Assembly (NCBI GenBank): GCA_003260025.2
Contig: QFZU02000028.1
Span: 36,450 to 100,449 of the forward strand
DNA: 64,000 bases
DNA from: Microbispora triticiradicis
GTDB taxonomy: Bacteria > Actinomycetota > Actinomycetes > Streptosporangiales > Streptosporangiaceae
Reading direction: 5' to 3'
Position numbers and translations under genes: made by a program. Below the pieces are notes generated by a model that worked only from the letters and a program-made list of their open reading frames with translations, was not told the DNA's origin and ran no database searches. Shown here piece by piece: positions 17,092 to 28,075 of the stretch (its first letter is position 1; each line of letters opens with the position of its first letter).

Positions 17092-17292
17092 ATGTGCCCT
17101 CATGAACCGGCCTGTCCCACCGCGGACGCGAAGGACCGAGAAGCCGCCCGAACGGTAGCCTGCCACCCCGAGCAGGGCTGGAGCCTGCTCTGCAACGGTG
17201 TCGTGCTGTTCGAGGACACCGGCGAGCTGTTGCCGGACGGCGGCGTCATCGCTCCGCACCGCCCCACCGACATGGCCATCAGCGCGGCCTAG
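17092..17292 (+). CDS. DUF5999 family small protein
   Basis: A 66-residue actinobacterial protein of unknown function that belongs to DUF5999. The family plan is intact: a Cys/His/Pro-rich start (MCPHEPACPTADA), REAARTVACHPEQGWSLLCN, GVVLFEDTGELLPDG, then APHRP near the C-terminus. The cysteines and histidine could bind metal, but this is not shown. GGGGAG precedes ATG 17092. Its stop overlaps the stop of the convergent hydrolase gene in the shared bases CTAG. Confidence 0.88.
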   Translation: MCPHEPACPTADAKDREAARTVACHPEQGWSLLCNGVVLFEDTGELLPDGGVIAPHRPTDMAISAA

Positions 17293-17906
17293 GCCTCCTG
17301 CTCCAGCAGCCACGGCAGCAGCCACCGCGCCACCTCCTCGCCCACCCGGGCGGGGTTCTTCCTGAACTCGTGCCCCTCCCCCGGGAGGACCACGAGACGT
17401 GCGGCGTCCTTCGCGTCCGGCACGCCGAACGGATCCCGATCCCCGCTGACCACGAGCACGGGGGTCCCGGCCTGCCGCAGCTCGTCCGCCCGCGACCGAT
17501 CAGGTTTCCCCGGCGGGTGCAGCGGGAAGGCGAGCGCCACCACCGCCCCGGCCCCCGCCTCGTGTGCCGTACGGCAGGCGACCCGTGCGCCGTTGCTCCG
17601 TCCGCCCTGGACGAGCGGCAGGCCCGGGTGACGGGCCCGCAGCGCGGCGACGACGGCCAGCCACGCCTCGTCCTGTTTCACGGCCGATCCCGGCGCCCGG
17701 GCGCCGCGCAGCCGGAACGGCTGGACCACCCGTGCGACCGTCACCCCCGCCGGCAGCACGGCGTCCCGTACGGCGAGCAGGTCGGGGGCGTCCACCCCGC
17801 CGCCGGACCCGTGCGTGAGCACCAGCAGCAGCCGGGCGCCGGGGGCCTCCTCCACCTCGGCCAGCGCGGGGCCGTGCGGGGTCTCGATCTCCAGCGCGAC
17901 TCCCAT
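17289..17906 (-). CDS. Alpha/beta hydrolase, KANL3/Tex30-like
   Basis: A 205-residue single-domain alpha/beta hydrolase. Oxyanion region LVLTHGSGGGVDAPDL near residue 30-45, nucleophile elbow GGRSNGARVA (Ser near 105), acid block LVVSGDRDPFGVPDA near 157-171 and histidine in LPGEGHEFRKNP near 180. This small plan with a G-x-S-N-G elbow fits the KANL3/Tex30-like group; substrates are unknown. ATG 17906 is chosen because hydrolase similarity begins at once; the longer frame is antisense to the neighbour. Convergent with the DUF5999 gene, four bases overlapping. Confidence 0.85.
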   Translation of the reverse strand: MGVALEIETPHGPALAEVEEAPGARLLLVLTHGSGGGVDAPDLLAVRDAVLPAGVTVARVVQPFRLRGARAPGSAVKQDEAWLAVVAALRARHPGLPLVQGGRSNGARVACRTAHEAGAGAVVALAFPLHPPGKPDRSRADELRQAGTPVLVVSGDRDPFGVPDAKDAARLVVLPGEGHEFRKNPARVGEEVARWLLPWLLEQEA

Positions 17907-17981
17907 GCCGGTGACCGTATCGGCTCCGTCCCCGGCAGGAGGTGCGGACCCTCCGTTCGGAGGATGGCAGGGCTCGCGAGT

Positions 17982-18407
17982 ATGGGCCAGAATGTCATGG
18001 TGCCGGAGATCGCATCGCAACCGCCCGCCGCCGGGCAGGGCTATAGGCCGCCGCCGCAGGCGGGGACGCAGACGACCCGGGAGGACCTGCGCGCCGTCAT
18101 CGCGGCCCGCCGGGACCTCGGCCCGGAGTACGAGGACGCGCTCGTCGACTCGTTCCTCGACAAGCTCGACGTGGAGATCGCCGCGCGGGTGCGGAACGAG
18201 GTCGCCGCGCACATCGGGCACCAGCCGCTTCCCGGGAGGCGCCCGAAGGACAGCGCGGTGGGCGTGGCCCTGGGCTCGCTCGGCATCGGCATCCCGCTGA
18301 CCGGGATCGCGGCGGGCACCTCAGGCGGGCCGGGGCTCCTGCTCGCCTGGGGCGGGATCGTCGCCGTCAACCTGGCGTACGCGCTGAGCCGCCGCACCCA
18401 ACGCTGA
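17982..18407 (+). CDS. Small integral membrane protein, unknown function
   Basis: About 141 residues. A Pro/Gln-rich start is followed by a helical, charged segment (TREDLRAVIAARRDLGPEYE, FLDKLDVEIAARVRNEV) and two C-terminal membrane helices (VGVALGSLGIGIPLTGIAAG and GPGLLLAWGGIVAVNLAYAL). The charged part should lie in the cytoplasm. Such proteins are common in actinobacteria but have no assigned role. The start is uncertain: ATG 17964 has GGAGG too close, ATG 17982 is a compromise, ATG 17997 is possible. Confidence 0.7.
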   Translation: MGQNVMVPEIASQPPAAGQGYRPPPQAGTQTTREDLRAVIAARRDLGPEYEDALVDSFLDKLDVEIAARVRNEVAAHIGHQPLPGRRPKDSAVGVALGSLGIGIPLTGIAAGTSGGPGLLLAWGGIVAVNLAYALSRRTQR

Positions 18408-18418
18408 CCGACGGGGGC

Positions 18419-18439
18419 CGGCCGGCGGACCGCCGGCCG
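18419..18439. terminator. Hairpin between convergent genes
   Basis: CGGCCGGC, loop GGACC, then GCCGGCCG: an 8-bp perfect stem, with outer GGGG/CCCC that could extend it. It lies in the 44-bp gap between convergent genes and probably terminates both. Confidence 0.6.
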
Positions 18440-18451
18440 TTCGGTCCCCGA

Positions 18452-18988
18452 TCAGGCCTCGACGCTCTCCATGACCGGGCGGACGTCCCGGCCGAGGCGC
18501 AGCCGCACCTGCTCGGCGAGCGCCCGGTCGGGGTGGTCGAGGCCGTAGCGCCACACGGTCCCGGCGTCGGCGTCGCGCCCCCGCAGGGGCAGCGTCCGGG
18601 CCAGCAGCTCGATCGCCAGCGCGCCGGTCTCGGCGTCCGGGCCCTCCCCGCGGCCCTCCTCCACCGCGCCGGCGAACTGGGCGCAGGCCATCTCCAGGTG
18701 CGCGATGCCGAGCAGCACGCGCAGGCGCGCCCGGTCGGCCACGGCGGGCACCGACAGCGCCTCCAGCAGCACGTCCGCCGCCCGTTCCGGCTCTCCCTCG
18801 GCGAGCAGCCGCTCCGCCATGTGCTCCACGACGGCCGACAGGCCCGCCGCGGCCTCGGCGCGGTCGGGTGCCTCCTCGTCCGCGGCGACTTCCGCGAAGA
18901 TCGACGCCGCGGCGTCGAGGTCGCCCGTCTCGGAGAGCCGGTGCGCCTGGTCGAGCCGGTCGGGCCGCCCGGGGTCGATGGCCGTCAT
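18452..18988 (-). CDS. Tetratricopeptide-like hypothetical protein
   Basis: A 178-residue, Ala/Glu-rich all-helical protein. Helix pairs such as RLDQAHRLSETGDLDAAASI, AERLLAEGEPERAADVLLEA and AIELLARTLPLRGRDADAG have TPR/SEL1-like spacing, so it probably forms a small solenoid that binds another protein. No enzyme motif, signal or membrane helix. The start ATG at 18988 lies upstream of the first repeat. It precedes gcvP on the minus strand by position but is transcribed after it, 91 bp beyond the gcvP stop; a functional link is not evident. Confidence 0.68.
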   Translation of the reverse strand: MTAIDPGRPDRLDQAHRLSETGDLDAAASIFAEVAADEEAPDRAEAAAGLSAVVEHMAERLLAEGEPERAADVLLEALSVPAVADRARLRVLLGIAHLEMACAQFAGAVEEGRGEGPDAETGALAIELLARTLPLRGRDADAGTVWRYGLDHPDRALAEQVRLRLGRDVRPVMESVEA

Positions 18989-19079
18989 GAGGTGGCCTCG
19001 CAGAGGTCGCAGGGACAGGAGCGTGCATCCGCGATCTTAACGAGCCCGGCCTCCGGGCGGGGCCGACATACGCAACCGG

Positions 19080-21905
<2,826 letters not shown>

Positions 21906-21977
21906 GACAGGGGCCTCCTGGGCGGGTCGAGACCTGCGGCGGCCGCCTCGCGCCCGTGAGCGCGACCGGCCGTGATG

Positions 21978-22174
21978 CGGTCTCCCCCTCTGTCATCGGA
22001 CCTGAGAGCTTCACCGGGCCGCCCGGCCCGGCTTTCCCCTTCGGTGAGGCGCCGCCTGGCGGGCGGGCCTGCTTTTCAGAGTCGCCTCGTCCGTGCGGTA
22101 CGGATGCCTGAGAGTTTCCGGGGAGGTTTGCTCCTTCGGCGCCCCTGCAACTTCAGGGGTCTCTCCCGCACGAG
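21978..22174 (-). ncRNA. Tandem glycine riboswitch
   Basis: Read on the minus strand, two aptamers of the gcvT type follow each other. Aptamer I (about 22174-22090): GCGGGAGAGACCCC, then GGCGCCGAAGGAGCAAACC and GGAAACTCTCAGGCA. Aptamer II (about 22088-21978): GGCGACTCTG, CACCGAAGGGGAAAGCC and GAAGCTCTCAGGTCCGATGA, ending in CAGAGGGGGAGACC. All are hallmarks of the glycine riboswitch, and gcvP follows after about 70 bases. In this family binding of glycine usually turns expression on. The regulatory hairpin after aptamer II was not resolved. Confidence 0.95.
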
Positions 22175-22190
22175 GTCGTCGGCCGTGTCC

Positions 22191-22196
22191 ACTCTA
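22191..22196 (-). promoter_or_regulatory. Putative -10 box of the riboswitch-gcvP transcript
   Basis: TAGAGT on the minus strand, about 17 bases upstream of the first aptamer. It matches TANNNT; a -35 element is weak. Confidence 0.4.
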
Positions 22197-22223
22197 CCCG
22201 GTTACTTCCTCTGTACCCGTTTC

Positions 22224-22841
22224 TCAGCCGATCTTACGGGCCTTCCTGCGGCGGGCCAGCTCGTCGGCCGGATGATCCCCCTCCGCATCCGGAGCGGACT
22301 CCGCGCGCTCACCGGGCAGTTCCGCCAGGGACCCCTCCACCTCGCGCCAGACCCGCCCGAGCGCGATGCCGAACACGCCCTGGCCGCCCTGCAGCAGGTC
22401 GATCACCTCGTCGGCGCTGGTGCACTCGTAGACGCTCACGCCATCGCTCATCAGGGTGATCTGGGCCAGGTCGTTGACGCCCCGGTCGCGCAGGTGCCGT
22501 ACGGCGGTGCGGATCTGCTGGAGCGAGACCCCCGTGTCGAGGAGACGTTTGACGACCTTCAGGACGAGGATGTCGCGGAAGCTGTAGAGTCGCTGCGACC
22601 CGGACCCCTGAGCTGCTCTTATGGTCGGGAGCACCAGTTCGGTCCGGGCCCAGTAGTCGAGCTGCCGGTAGGTGATCCCGGCCGCCGCGCACGCCGTCGG
22701 GCCACGGTAACCGATGTTCTCGGGCAGCGCCGTCGGCTGCTCGTCGAACAGCAGGCCTTGTTCGCCGGCGCGCTCGCGCGCCTCCCGCCGAACCGGGTCG
22801 TGCTGGCCGGCCGACCTACCCTCGCCGCTGCTGACCGCCAC
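22224..22841 (-). CDS. MerR family regulator (Rv1830/ResR-like)
   Basis: A 205-residue MerR-type regulator. An N-terminal stretch is followed by GLLFDEQPTALPENIGYRG and the winged helix TACAAAGITYRQLDYWART, with GSGSQRLYSFRDILVLKVVK and GVSLQQIRTAVRHLRDRGV. The C-terminal half (LMSDGVSVYECTSADEVIDL, GQGVFGIALGRVWREVEGSL) is strongly conserved in actinobacterial orthologues of mycobacterial Rv1830, linked to growth and division control. The GTG at 22841 is chosen over starts up to 22934 because GGAGG lies six bases upstream. It is the last gene of the garA-ftsR-BFN-merR block; the riboswitch and gcvP follow. Confidence 0.9.
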   Translation of the reverse strand: MAVSSGEGRSAGQHDPVRREARERAGEQGLLFDEQPTALPENIGYRGPTACAAAGITYRQLDYWARTELVLPTIRAAQGSGSQRLYSFRDILVLKVVKRLLDTGVSLQQIRTAVRHLRDRGVNDLAQITLMSDGVSVYECTSADEVIDLLQGGQGVFGIALGRVWREVEGSLAELPGERAESAPDAEGDHPADELARRRKARKIG

Positions 22842-22996
22842 TGCGGACCTCCGGCTTTCTCTCATCCCACGGTCTGATCTGGGGGTTCGTGAATTACAAC
22901 CGTGGTTTCCCTTGCACCGTAGGACCGGGGCCATCGTCAGTCAACGACCCCGTCCGGCGCGTCGTGAAGCGTAATTTCCCGAAATGGTGCGGCACG

Positions 22997-23467
22997 TCAG
23001 CCCGCTCGCCCGAAGTCTTCCGGTGTGATTTTGTCCAGGAACTCGCGGAACTTCTCCACTTCGTCTTCCTGGTCGTCGGGCATGCTCACACCCGCCTCCT
23101 GGATCACGTCCTCACTCGCGTAGATCGTCGCCCCCGTGCGCAACGCCAGCGCGATCGAGTCCGAAGGGCGGGCGCTCACCTCCACGCCGTTCGAGAACAC
23201 CAGGTCGGCGAAGAAGATCCCATCGCGGAGCGCGACGATGTTGACGGTGCGCAACCGCACCCCCAACGCCTCAAGCACATCGCGGAACAAGTCGTGGGTG
23301 AGCGGCCTCGGCGGGGGTTCCTCCGCCTGAGCCAGCGCGATGGCGGTCGCCTCGGTCATGCCTATCCAGATCGGCAGGTACCGATCACCGCTCGCCTCCT
23401 TCAGGAGCACGATCGGCTGGTTTGTGGGCATCTCAACGCGAACCCCCACGACCTCCATCTGCAACAC
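22997..23467 (-). CDS. Bifunctional nuclease family protein (BFN/DUF151)
   Basis: A 156-residue BFN-domain protein. Conserved stretches are VVGVRVEMPTNQPIVLLKE, GDRYLPIWIGMTEATAIALA, PRPLTHDLFRDVLEALGV and SARPSDSIALALRTGATIYA, ending in an acidic helix with EDEVEKFREFLD. Some plant and archaeal members show nuclease activity; in actinobacteria the role is unknown. The GTG at 23467 is preferred because GGAG lies about seven bases upstream; ATG 23458 is an alternative. It lies between two MerR genes exactly as Rv1829 does in mycobacteria. Confidence 0.92.
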   Translation of the reverse strand: MLQMEVVGVRVEMPTNQPIVLLKEASGDRYLPIWIGMTEATAIALAQAEEPPPRPLTHDLFRDVLEALGVRLRTVNIVALRDGIFFADLVFSNGVEVSARPSDSIALALRTGATIYASEDVIQEAGVSMPDDQEDEVEKFREFLDKITPEDFGRAG

Positions 23468-23565
23468 GGGCGGCTCCGTCTCAAGCGTCGCGGCATATCA
23501 CCAGGCATTCAACGTAACACCCACCAGGGAGCGGATGTGCCGGTCACCGCCCCATCAGCACCCCA

Positions 23566-24222
23566 TTACCGTCCCAGAACGCCGCGAACACTGCCACGCA
23601 GCAACGCATTGTGCAGTTCCTGGAGAAGACCGGACATCTCGCGAGCGGTCTCGTCGGCCTCCGCGATCGCCCCCGGCGCCTTCCGGCGCAGCACGGGCGC
23701 CACCGCCTGCTCGATCAGGCCGGTCTCCCGCTCCACCAGCGCCCGCACCGCCCTGAGGTGCCGCGCTCGCAGGCCGAACCGCGACAGGGCCCCCACGCTG
23801 CGCGCGATCTCCAGCGCCTCGCCGTCGTAGCGGCGCGCGACCGCCGCGACCAGGCCGAAGCTCTCCATCTCGGCCAGGGTCTCCTCGTCGATGCCCGCGG
23901 CCTCGATGAGCTCCTCCCTGCTGAGACGCACCGCCGGCGGGCCGTCCGAGACGCTCTGCGGGCGCGCGGCCTGCCCGTCCAGCTGATCCTTGATCACCCG
24001 GAGCGGCAGGTACTGGTCACGCTGGGCCCGCAGGATGTACCGCAGGCGCTCCACGTCGTTGTAGGTGAACTTGCGGTAGCCCGAAGGGCTCCGCTGGGGC
24101 TCGATCAGCCCCTCACCCTCCAGGAAACGGATCTTGGAGACGGTCACGTCGGGGAACTCGGCCTGCAGCAGGCCGAGGACCTCCCCGATGCTCATGAACG
24201 CCCGTACGGCCTGTGCGCTCAT
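23566..24222 (-). CDS. ftsR: MerR family regulator, FtsR-like
   Basis: A 218-residue MerR protein orthologous by sequence and position to Corynebacterium FtsR and mycobacterial Rv1828. The DNA-binding domain contains SIGEVLGLLQAEFPDVTVSK, IRFLEGEGLIEPQRSPSGY and RKFTYNDVERLRYILRAQRD. The C-terminal part (LSREELIEAAGIDEETLAEM, LRARHLRAVRALVERE) is helical and probably dimerises. FtsR activates ftsZ and affects cell division in Corynebacterium; that role here is transferred by homology. Start ATG 24222, 19 bases after the FHA gene's stop, so the two are likely co-transcribed. Confidence 0.9.
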   Translation of the reverse strand: MSAQAVRAFMSIGEVLGLLQAEFPDVTVSKIRFLEGEGLIEPQRSPSGYRKFTYNDVERLRYILRAQRDQYLPLRVIKDQLDGQAARPQSVSDGPPAVRLSREELIEAAGIDEETLAEMESFGLVAAVARRYDGEALEIARSVGALSRFGLRARHLRAVRALVERETGLIEQAVAPVLRRKAPGAIAEADETAREMSGLLQELHNALLRGSVRGVLGR

Positions 24223-24241
24223 GACTGCTCCTCCTCACCGA

Positions 24242-24745
24242 TCACAGCCCTCCAGGACCACGCGTGAGGAACACCAGCCGGAACTTGCCGATCTGCACCT
24301 CGTCGCCGCCCTGCAAGGGAGACTCCTCGATGCGTTCCCGGTTGACGTAGGTGCCGTTCAGGCTGCCCACGTCGCGGACCGTGAACTGGCCGCCGCGGCG
24401 GTAGAACTCGACATGCCTCCTGGACACGGTTACATCGTCCAGGAAAATGTCGCTTTCCGGGTGGCGACCCGCCGTAGTGAGATCGCTGTCGAGCAGAAAA
24501 CGGCTGCCCGCGTTCGGGCCGCGCATGACCACCAGGAGAGCCGTGCCGGGCGGCATCTGCTCGATCGCCGACCGATCCGGCAGCAGCGTCTGGCCCGTCT
24601 CCGCCTCCAGCGCCTCCAGGGAGATCGTCGAGGTGGTATCGGCTGCGACGGGCGCCGGAGCGCTCAGCGGCGAACCGCATCGTGAACAGAAACGGGCATC
24701 CTCGGGGTTGGCATGACCGCACTGCGTGCAGTAGACGCTGGGCAT
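24242..24745 (-). CDS. garA: FHA-domain regulator, GarA/OdhI-like
   Basis: A 167-residue phosphothreonine-binding regulator. N-terminal zinc ribbon (YCTQCGHANPEDARFCSRCG, four Cys), a Thr-rich linker (DTTSTISLEALEAETGQTLL) where GarA and OdhI are phosphorylated by Ser/Thr kinases, then an FHA domain with GRHPESDIFLDDVTVSRRHV and RDVGSLNGTYVNRERI. In mycobacteria and corynebacteria the unphosphorylated protein inhibits 2-oxoglutarate dehydrogenase and controls glutamate metabolism. The zinc ribbon matches OdhI/GarA relatives in other actinobacteria. First gene of a four-gene block, behind a good sigma-70 promoter at 24849. Confidence 0.9.
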   Translation of the reverse strand: MPSVYCTQCGHANPEDARFCSRCGSPLSAPAPVAADTTSTISLEALEAETGQTLLPDRSAIEQMPPGTALLVVMRGPNAGSRFLLDSDLTTAGRHPESDIFLDDVTVSRRHVEFYRRGGQFTVRDVGSLNGTYVNRERIEESPLQGGDEVQIGKFRLVFLTRGPGGL

Positions 24746-24848
24746 CGAACGGCTCGGCCTCTCTCACGACTCTCACGACTTGCTCGGGACTGGCTCACTG
24801 CTGGGGACTGCTCAACTGCTCGGGTCCGGCTCGAACTGCGAATGCCGC

Positions 24849-24877
24849 AACTTACGCTGATCAGGCACAAAGGTCAA
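24849..24877 (-). promoter_or_regulatory. Sigma-70 promoter of the garA operon
   Basis: On the minus strand TTGACC (24877-24872), a 17-base spacer and TAAGTT (24854-24849). Both hexamers are near consensus and the spacing is ideal. Start about 97 bases upstream of ATG 24745. Confidence 0.7.
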
Positions 24878-24990
24878 GAAGCGCGGCCGGGCGTGGACTG
24901 ACCAACGCTACAGCCCACGGAGGTTCAAGGTCCATCCCGACACATGCATCCCCAGCATCCCATCCTGATCACGAAAGAGGGAGACGAGGG

Positions 24991-27495
24991 TCAGCAGGAG
25001 CCGGCGGCCTGCTCGACCACGTGGGCCCAGCGTTCCAGGAGGGCCTGCGCGCCGTCCACGTCGTGCCCCTCGGCCCACAGGTGGGTGACGGCCTCGGCGG
25101 GGTCGGGCAGCACGAGCGCCCAGCTTCCGTCCTCCTCCACGACGCGGACGCCGTCGGTGGTGTCCAGGCGGTGGCCCTCGGCGGCCTCGACGACCGAGCG
25201 CATCACGGCCCCCTTGTGCGCCCACGGCGTCGGCACGGTCCGCTTCAGCAGCCGGGCCTCGGGGATGCGGGCGTCGATCTGGCTGAGCGACAGCCGGGTG
25301 CGCGCGACCAGGCCGAGCAGACGTAGGAAGACGGCCAGGCCGTCCAGGGTCGGCCCGAACTCCGGGACGATGAAGCCGCCCCGCCCGTCGCCCGCGAAGA
25401 TCGTGTCAGGGTGCCGGGCCGCCCGGGTCAGCGTGTCGAGGCTGGTGGCCGTCCAGTCGACCTGCACACCGTGGAAGCGGCACACCATCTCCGCCACCCT
25501 GGTCGTGGTCACCGGCAGCGCCACCCGGCCGCCGCGGCGCTCGGCCGCGACCAGGTCGAGCACGACGAGCAGCGCCCGCTCCTCGCTGATGAGCTGACCC
25601 ATCTCGTCCACCAGCGAGACCCGCTCCCCCACCGGGTCGAACCGTACGCCGAAGGCGGCCCGCGCGGAGGCGACCAGGTCCGCCAGGCGCTGCAGGTCGC
25701 GGCGGCGCTCGGCGAGGGTCTCGGTGGGCGAGGCGTCGTCGAGGCGGTTGTTCACGGTCAGCACGTCGACCCCGGCCCGGCCGAGCAGGCTGGGCAGCAC
25801 GAGCGAGGACGTGCCCCCGGCGCAGTCGACCACGACCTTCATCTCGGCGTCCTTCACGCCGTACATGTCGACGCAGGCCAGCAGTTCCCTGGCGTAGGTG
25901 TCGACGGCCCTGGCCGGGAACGTCAGCTCGGCGATCTCGCCGGGGAAGGCCCGGCGGTACTCCTGCCGGGTGAAGACCCGCTCCAGCTTGCGCTGCGCCG
26001 CCTGCGACAGGTCCGAGCCCGTCTCGTCCATGAACACGATGTCCACGCTCTGCGGGTCGCCCGCGGTCGTGCGCAGGAAGATGCCGCCCCTGACGTTCTC
26101 CCGGGAGGTGTTGAACCGGGCCACCGGCAGGGCGGCGGCCTCCAGGTCGACGACGTTGATCGCGCTGGAGTTCAGCGCGCTGATCACCGCGCGCTTCAGC
26201 GCCCGCGCCGCGCGTGAGGCGTCGCGGGCGGTGACCACCGTGTCGCCCTTCTTCAGGGTCGTGGCGTACGCGCTGGCCAGCCGTACGCACAACTCAGGGG
26301 TGATCTCCACGTTGACCAGGCCGGAGACGCCCCGGGGGCCGAACAGGCTGCGCTGGCCGCGCGACTCCCAGATCACGCTGGTGTTGACGACCGTGCCCGC
26401 CTCGATCGTCTTGAACGGGTAGATCTTCACCCCCGAGGAGACGTACGCCTCGGCCTCGATGACGCACTCGTCGCCGACGACGGCGTTCTCCTCGATCCGG
26501 GCGCCGGTCATGACGTCGGTGTTCTTGCCGATCACGCAGCCGCGCAGGTGCGCGGCGGGGCCGACGTACACGTTGTCGCTGACCACCGCGCGGTGCAGGA
26601 AGGCGCCCTCCTTGACCACCGCGTTGCTGCCGAGCACGGTGTACTCCCGCAGCTCGGCCCCGGCCTCGACCTTGGCGTAGTCGCCGATGTAGAGGGGCCC
26701 CTTGAGCACCGCCTCGGGGTCGACGGAGGCGCCCTCGGCGGCCCACACGCCCGGGGCCAGCTCGAAGGCGTCGAAGTCGACCTTGACCTTGCCCTCCAGC
26801 ACGTCGGCCTGCGCCTTGAGGTAGCTCTCGTGGGTGCCGACGTCCTCCCAGTAGCCCTCGGCGACGTAGCCGAACAGCCGGCAGCCCCGCTCCAGCAGGC
26901 GGGGGAAGATGTCGGACGACCAGTCGACCGGCTGGCCCGGGGCGATCTCGTCGAGGACCGACGGCTCCATGATGTAGACGCCGGTGTTGACCGTGTCGGA
27001 GAACACCTGCCCCCAGGTCGGCTTCTCCAGGAAGCGCTGGATGCGGCCGTTCTCGTCGACGATGATGATCCCGAACTCCAGCGGGTTGGGCACGCGCTTG
27101 AGCCCGATCGTGACCAGCGCCCGGTTCTCCCGGTGGAAGCGGAGCATGTCGGTCAGGTCGATGTCGGTGAGCGCGTCGCCCGAGATGACCAGGAACCGGT
27201 CCTCGCGGAGCTTGTCGGCGGCGTTCTTCACGCTGCCCGCCGTGCCGAGGGGGACGTCCTCCGTGGCGTAGTGGAGGGTCACGCCGAGCTCGTCGCCGTC
27301 ACCGAAGTAGTTGCGGATGAGCGCGGCCAGGAACTGCACGGTCACCACGACCTCGGTGTACCCGTGCCGCCTGAGCAGCCGCAGCACGTGCTCCATGATC
27401 GGCCGGTTGATGATGGGCAGCAGGGGCTTGGGCTGGTTGGCGGTCATCGGCCGCAGCCGTGTCCCCTCCCCGCCCGCCATGACGACGGCCTTCAC
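24991..27495 (-). CDS. Mannose-1-phosphate guanylyltransferase-like nucleotidyltransferase with phosphomannomutase-like tail
   Basis: 834 residues in three parts. 1-235: sugar nucleotidyltransferase (MKAVVMAGGEGTRLRPMTAN, KPLLPIINRPIMEHV, LVISGDALTDIDL, TVNTGVYIMEP). About 240-370: left-handed beta helix of hexapeptide repeats (PEAVLKGPLYIGDYAKVEAG, VIGKNTDVMTGARIEE). About 380-834: phosphohexomutase fold (ITPELCVRLASAYATTLKKG, ARDASRAARALKRAVISAL). The phosphoserine loop of active mutases (T-A-S-H-N-P) is not present; the matching place reads GGIFLRTTAGDPQSVDIVF, so the mutase part may be regulatory or inactive. Predicted to make GDP-mannose or another activated sugar for the cell envelope. 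It follows the phosphatidyltransferase gene with a 3-bp gap, so both are co-transcribed. Confidence 0.88.
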   Translation of the reverse strand: MKAVVMAGGEGTRLRPMTANQPKPLLPIINRPIMEHVLRLLRRHGYTEVVVTVQFLAALIRNYFGDGDELGVTLHYATEDVPLGTAGSVKNAADKLREDRFLVISGDALTDIDLTDMLRFHRENRALVTIGLKRVPNPLEFGIIIVDENGRIQRFLEKPTWGQVFSDTVNTGVYIMEPSVLDEIAPGQPVDWSSDIFPRLLERGCRLFGYVAEGYWEDVGTHESYLKAQADVLEGKVKVDFDAFELAPGVWAAEGASVDPEAVLKGPLYIGDYAKVEAGAELREYTVLGSNAVVKEGAFLHRAVVSDNVYVGPAAHLRGCVIGKNTDVMTGARIEENAVVGDECVIEAEAYVSSGVKIYPFKTIEAGTVVNTSVIWESRGQRSLFGPRGVSGLVNVEITPELCVRLASAYATTLKKGDTVVTARDASRAARALKRAVISALNSSAINVVDLEAAALPVARFNTSRENVRGGIFLRTTAGDPQSVDIVFMDETGSDLSQAAQRKLERVFTRQEYRRAFPGEIAELTFPARAVDTYARELLACVDMYGVKDAEMKVVVDCAGGTSSLVLPSLLGRAGVDVLTVNNRLDDASPTETLAERRRDLQRLADLVASARAAFGVRFDPVGERVSLVDEMGQLISEERALLVVLDLVAAERRGGRVALPVTTTRVAEMVCRFHGVQVDWTATSLDTLTRAARHPDTIFAGDGRGGFIVPEFGPTLDGLAVFLRLLGLVARTRLSLSQIDARIPEARLLKRTVPTPWAHKGAVMRSVVEAAEGHRLDTTDGVRVVEEDGSWALVLPDPAEAVTHLWAEGHDVDGAQALLERWAHVVEQAAGSC

Positions 27496-27498
27496 GGG

Positions 27499-28065
27499 TC
27501 ACCCCTTCGTTAGCTGGCGCACCTGTACGACATACAACACCCCCGCCCACCAATACAGACCAGTTCCCCAGATGGCGAAGGCCCATCCGAAGATCGCGCT
27601 AATCTCGGCGTACCAGCCCTCGTGGGAGGCGAGGAACAGCAGCGGGAACGCGTACATGAGGGCGGCGGTGCCGGCCTTGCCGAGGAAGTGGACGGGCAGG
27701 GCGGGGCCGTATCCGTGCCGCCGCAGGACGGGCGGCATCCACAGCAGCAGGATGTCGCGCAGCGGCACCGCGAGCGCCAGCCACCAGGGGATGACGCCCC
27801 GGATGACCAGGCCGACCAGCGTGGCGAGGATGTAGAGCCGGTCCGCGAGCGGGTCGATGAGGCGGCCGAGCCTGCTGATCTGGTTCCACGCGCGGGCGAG
27901 TTTGCCGTCGAGCCAGTCGCTGAAGCCTGCGAGCATCAGCAGCGCGACGGCCCATCCGTCGGCCCGGGGCCCCAGCACGAGCCAGAGGAAGACGGGGACG
28001 CCGAGCAGCCGCAGGGCGCTCAGCAGGTTGGGAACCGTCCAGATCCGGTCCTCGGCAGCGTTCAC
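27499..28065 (-). CDS. CDP-alcohol phosphatidyltransferase
   Basis: A 188-residue membrane enzyme that transfers a phosphatidyl group from CDP-diacylglycerol to an alcohol (PgsA family). The catalytic signature D-x2-D-G-x2-A-R-x8-G-x3-D-x3-D is complete: SDWLDGKLARAW followed by GRLIDPLADR. Five to six hydrophobic segments are visible (TVPNLLSALRLLGVPVFLWL at the start). The acceptor (glycerol phosphate, inositol phosphate or other) cannot be told. GTG 28065 gives the family N-terminus. It starts 10 bases after the RiPP exporter stop, so some read-through from that operon is possible, though the function is housekeeping. Confidence 0.92.
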   Translation of the reverse strand: MNAAEDRIWTVPNLLSALRLLGVPVFLWLVLGPRADGWAVALLMLAGFSDWLDGKLARAWNQISRLGRLIDPLADRLYILATLVGLVIRGVIPWWLALAVPLRDILLLWMPPVLRRHGYGPALPVHFLGKAGTAALMYAFPLLFLASHEGWYAEISAIFGWAFAIWGTGLYWWAGVLYVVQVRQLTKG

Positions 28066-28075
28066 GCCCCAGACC

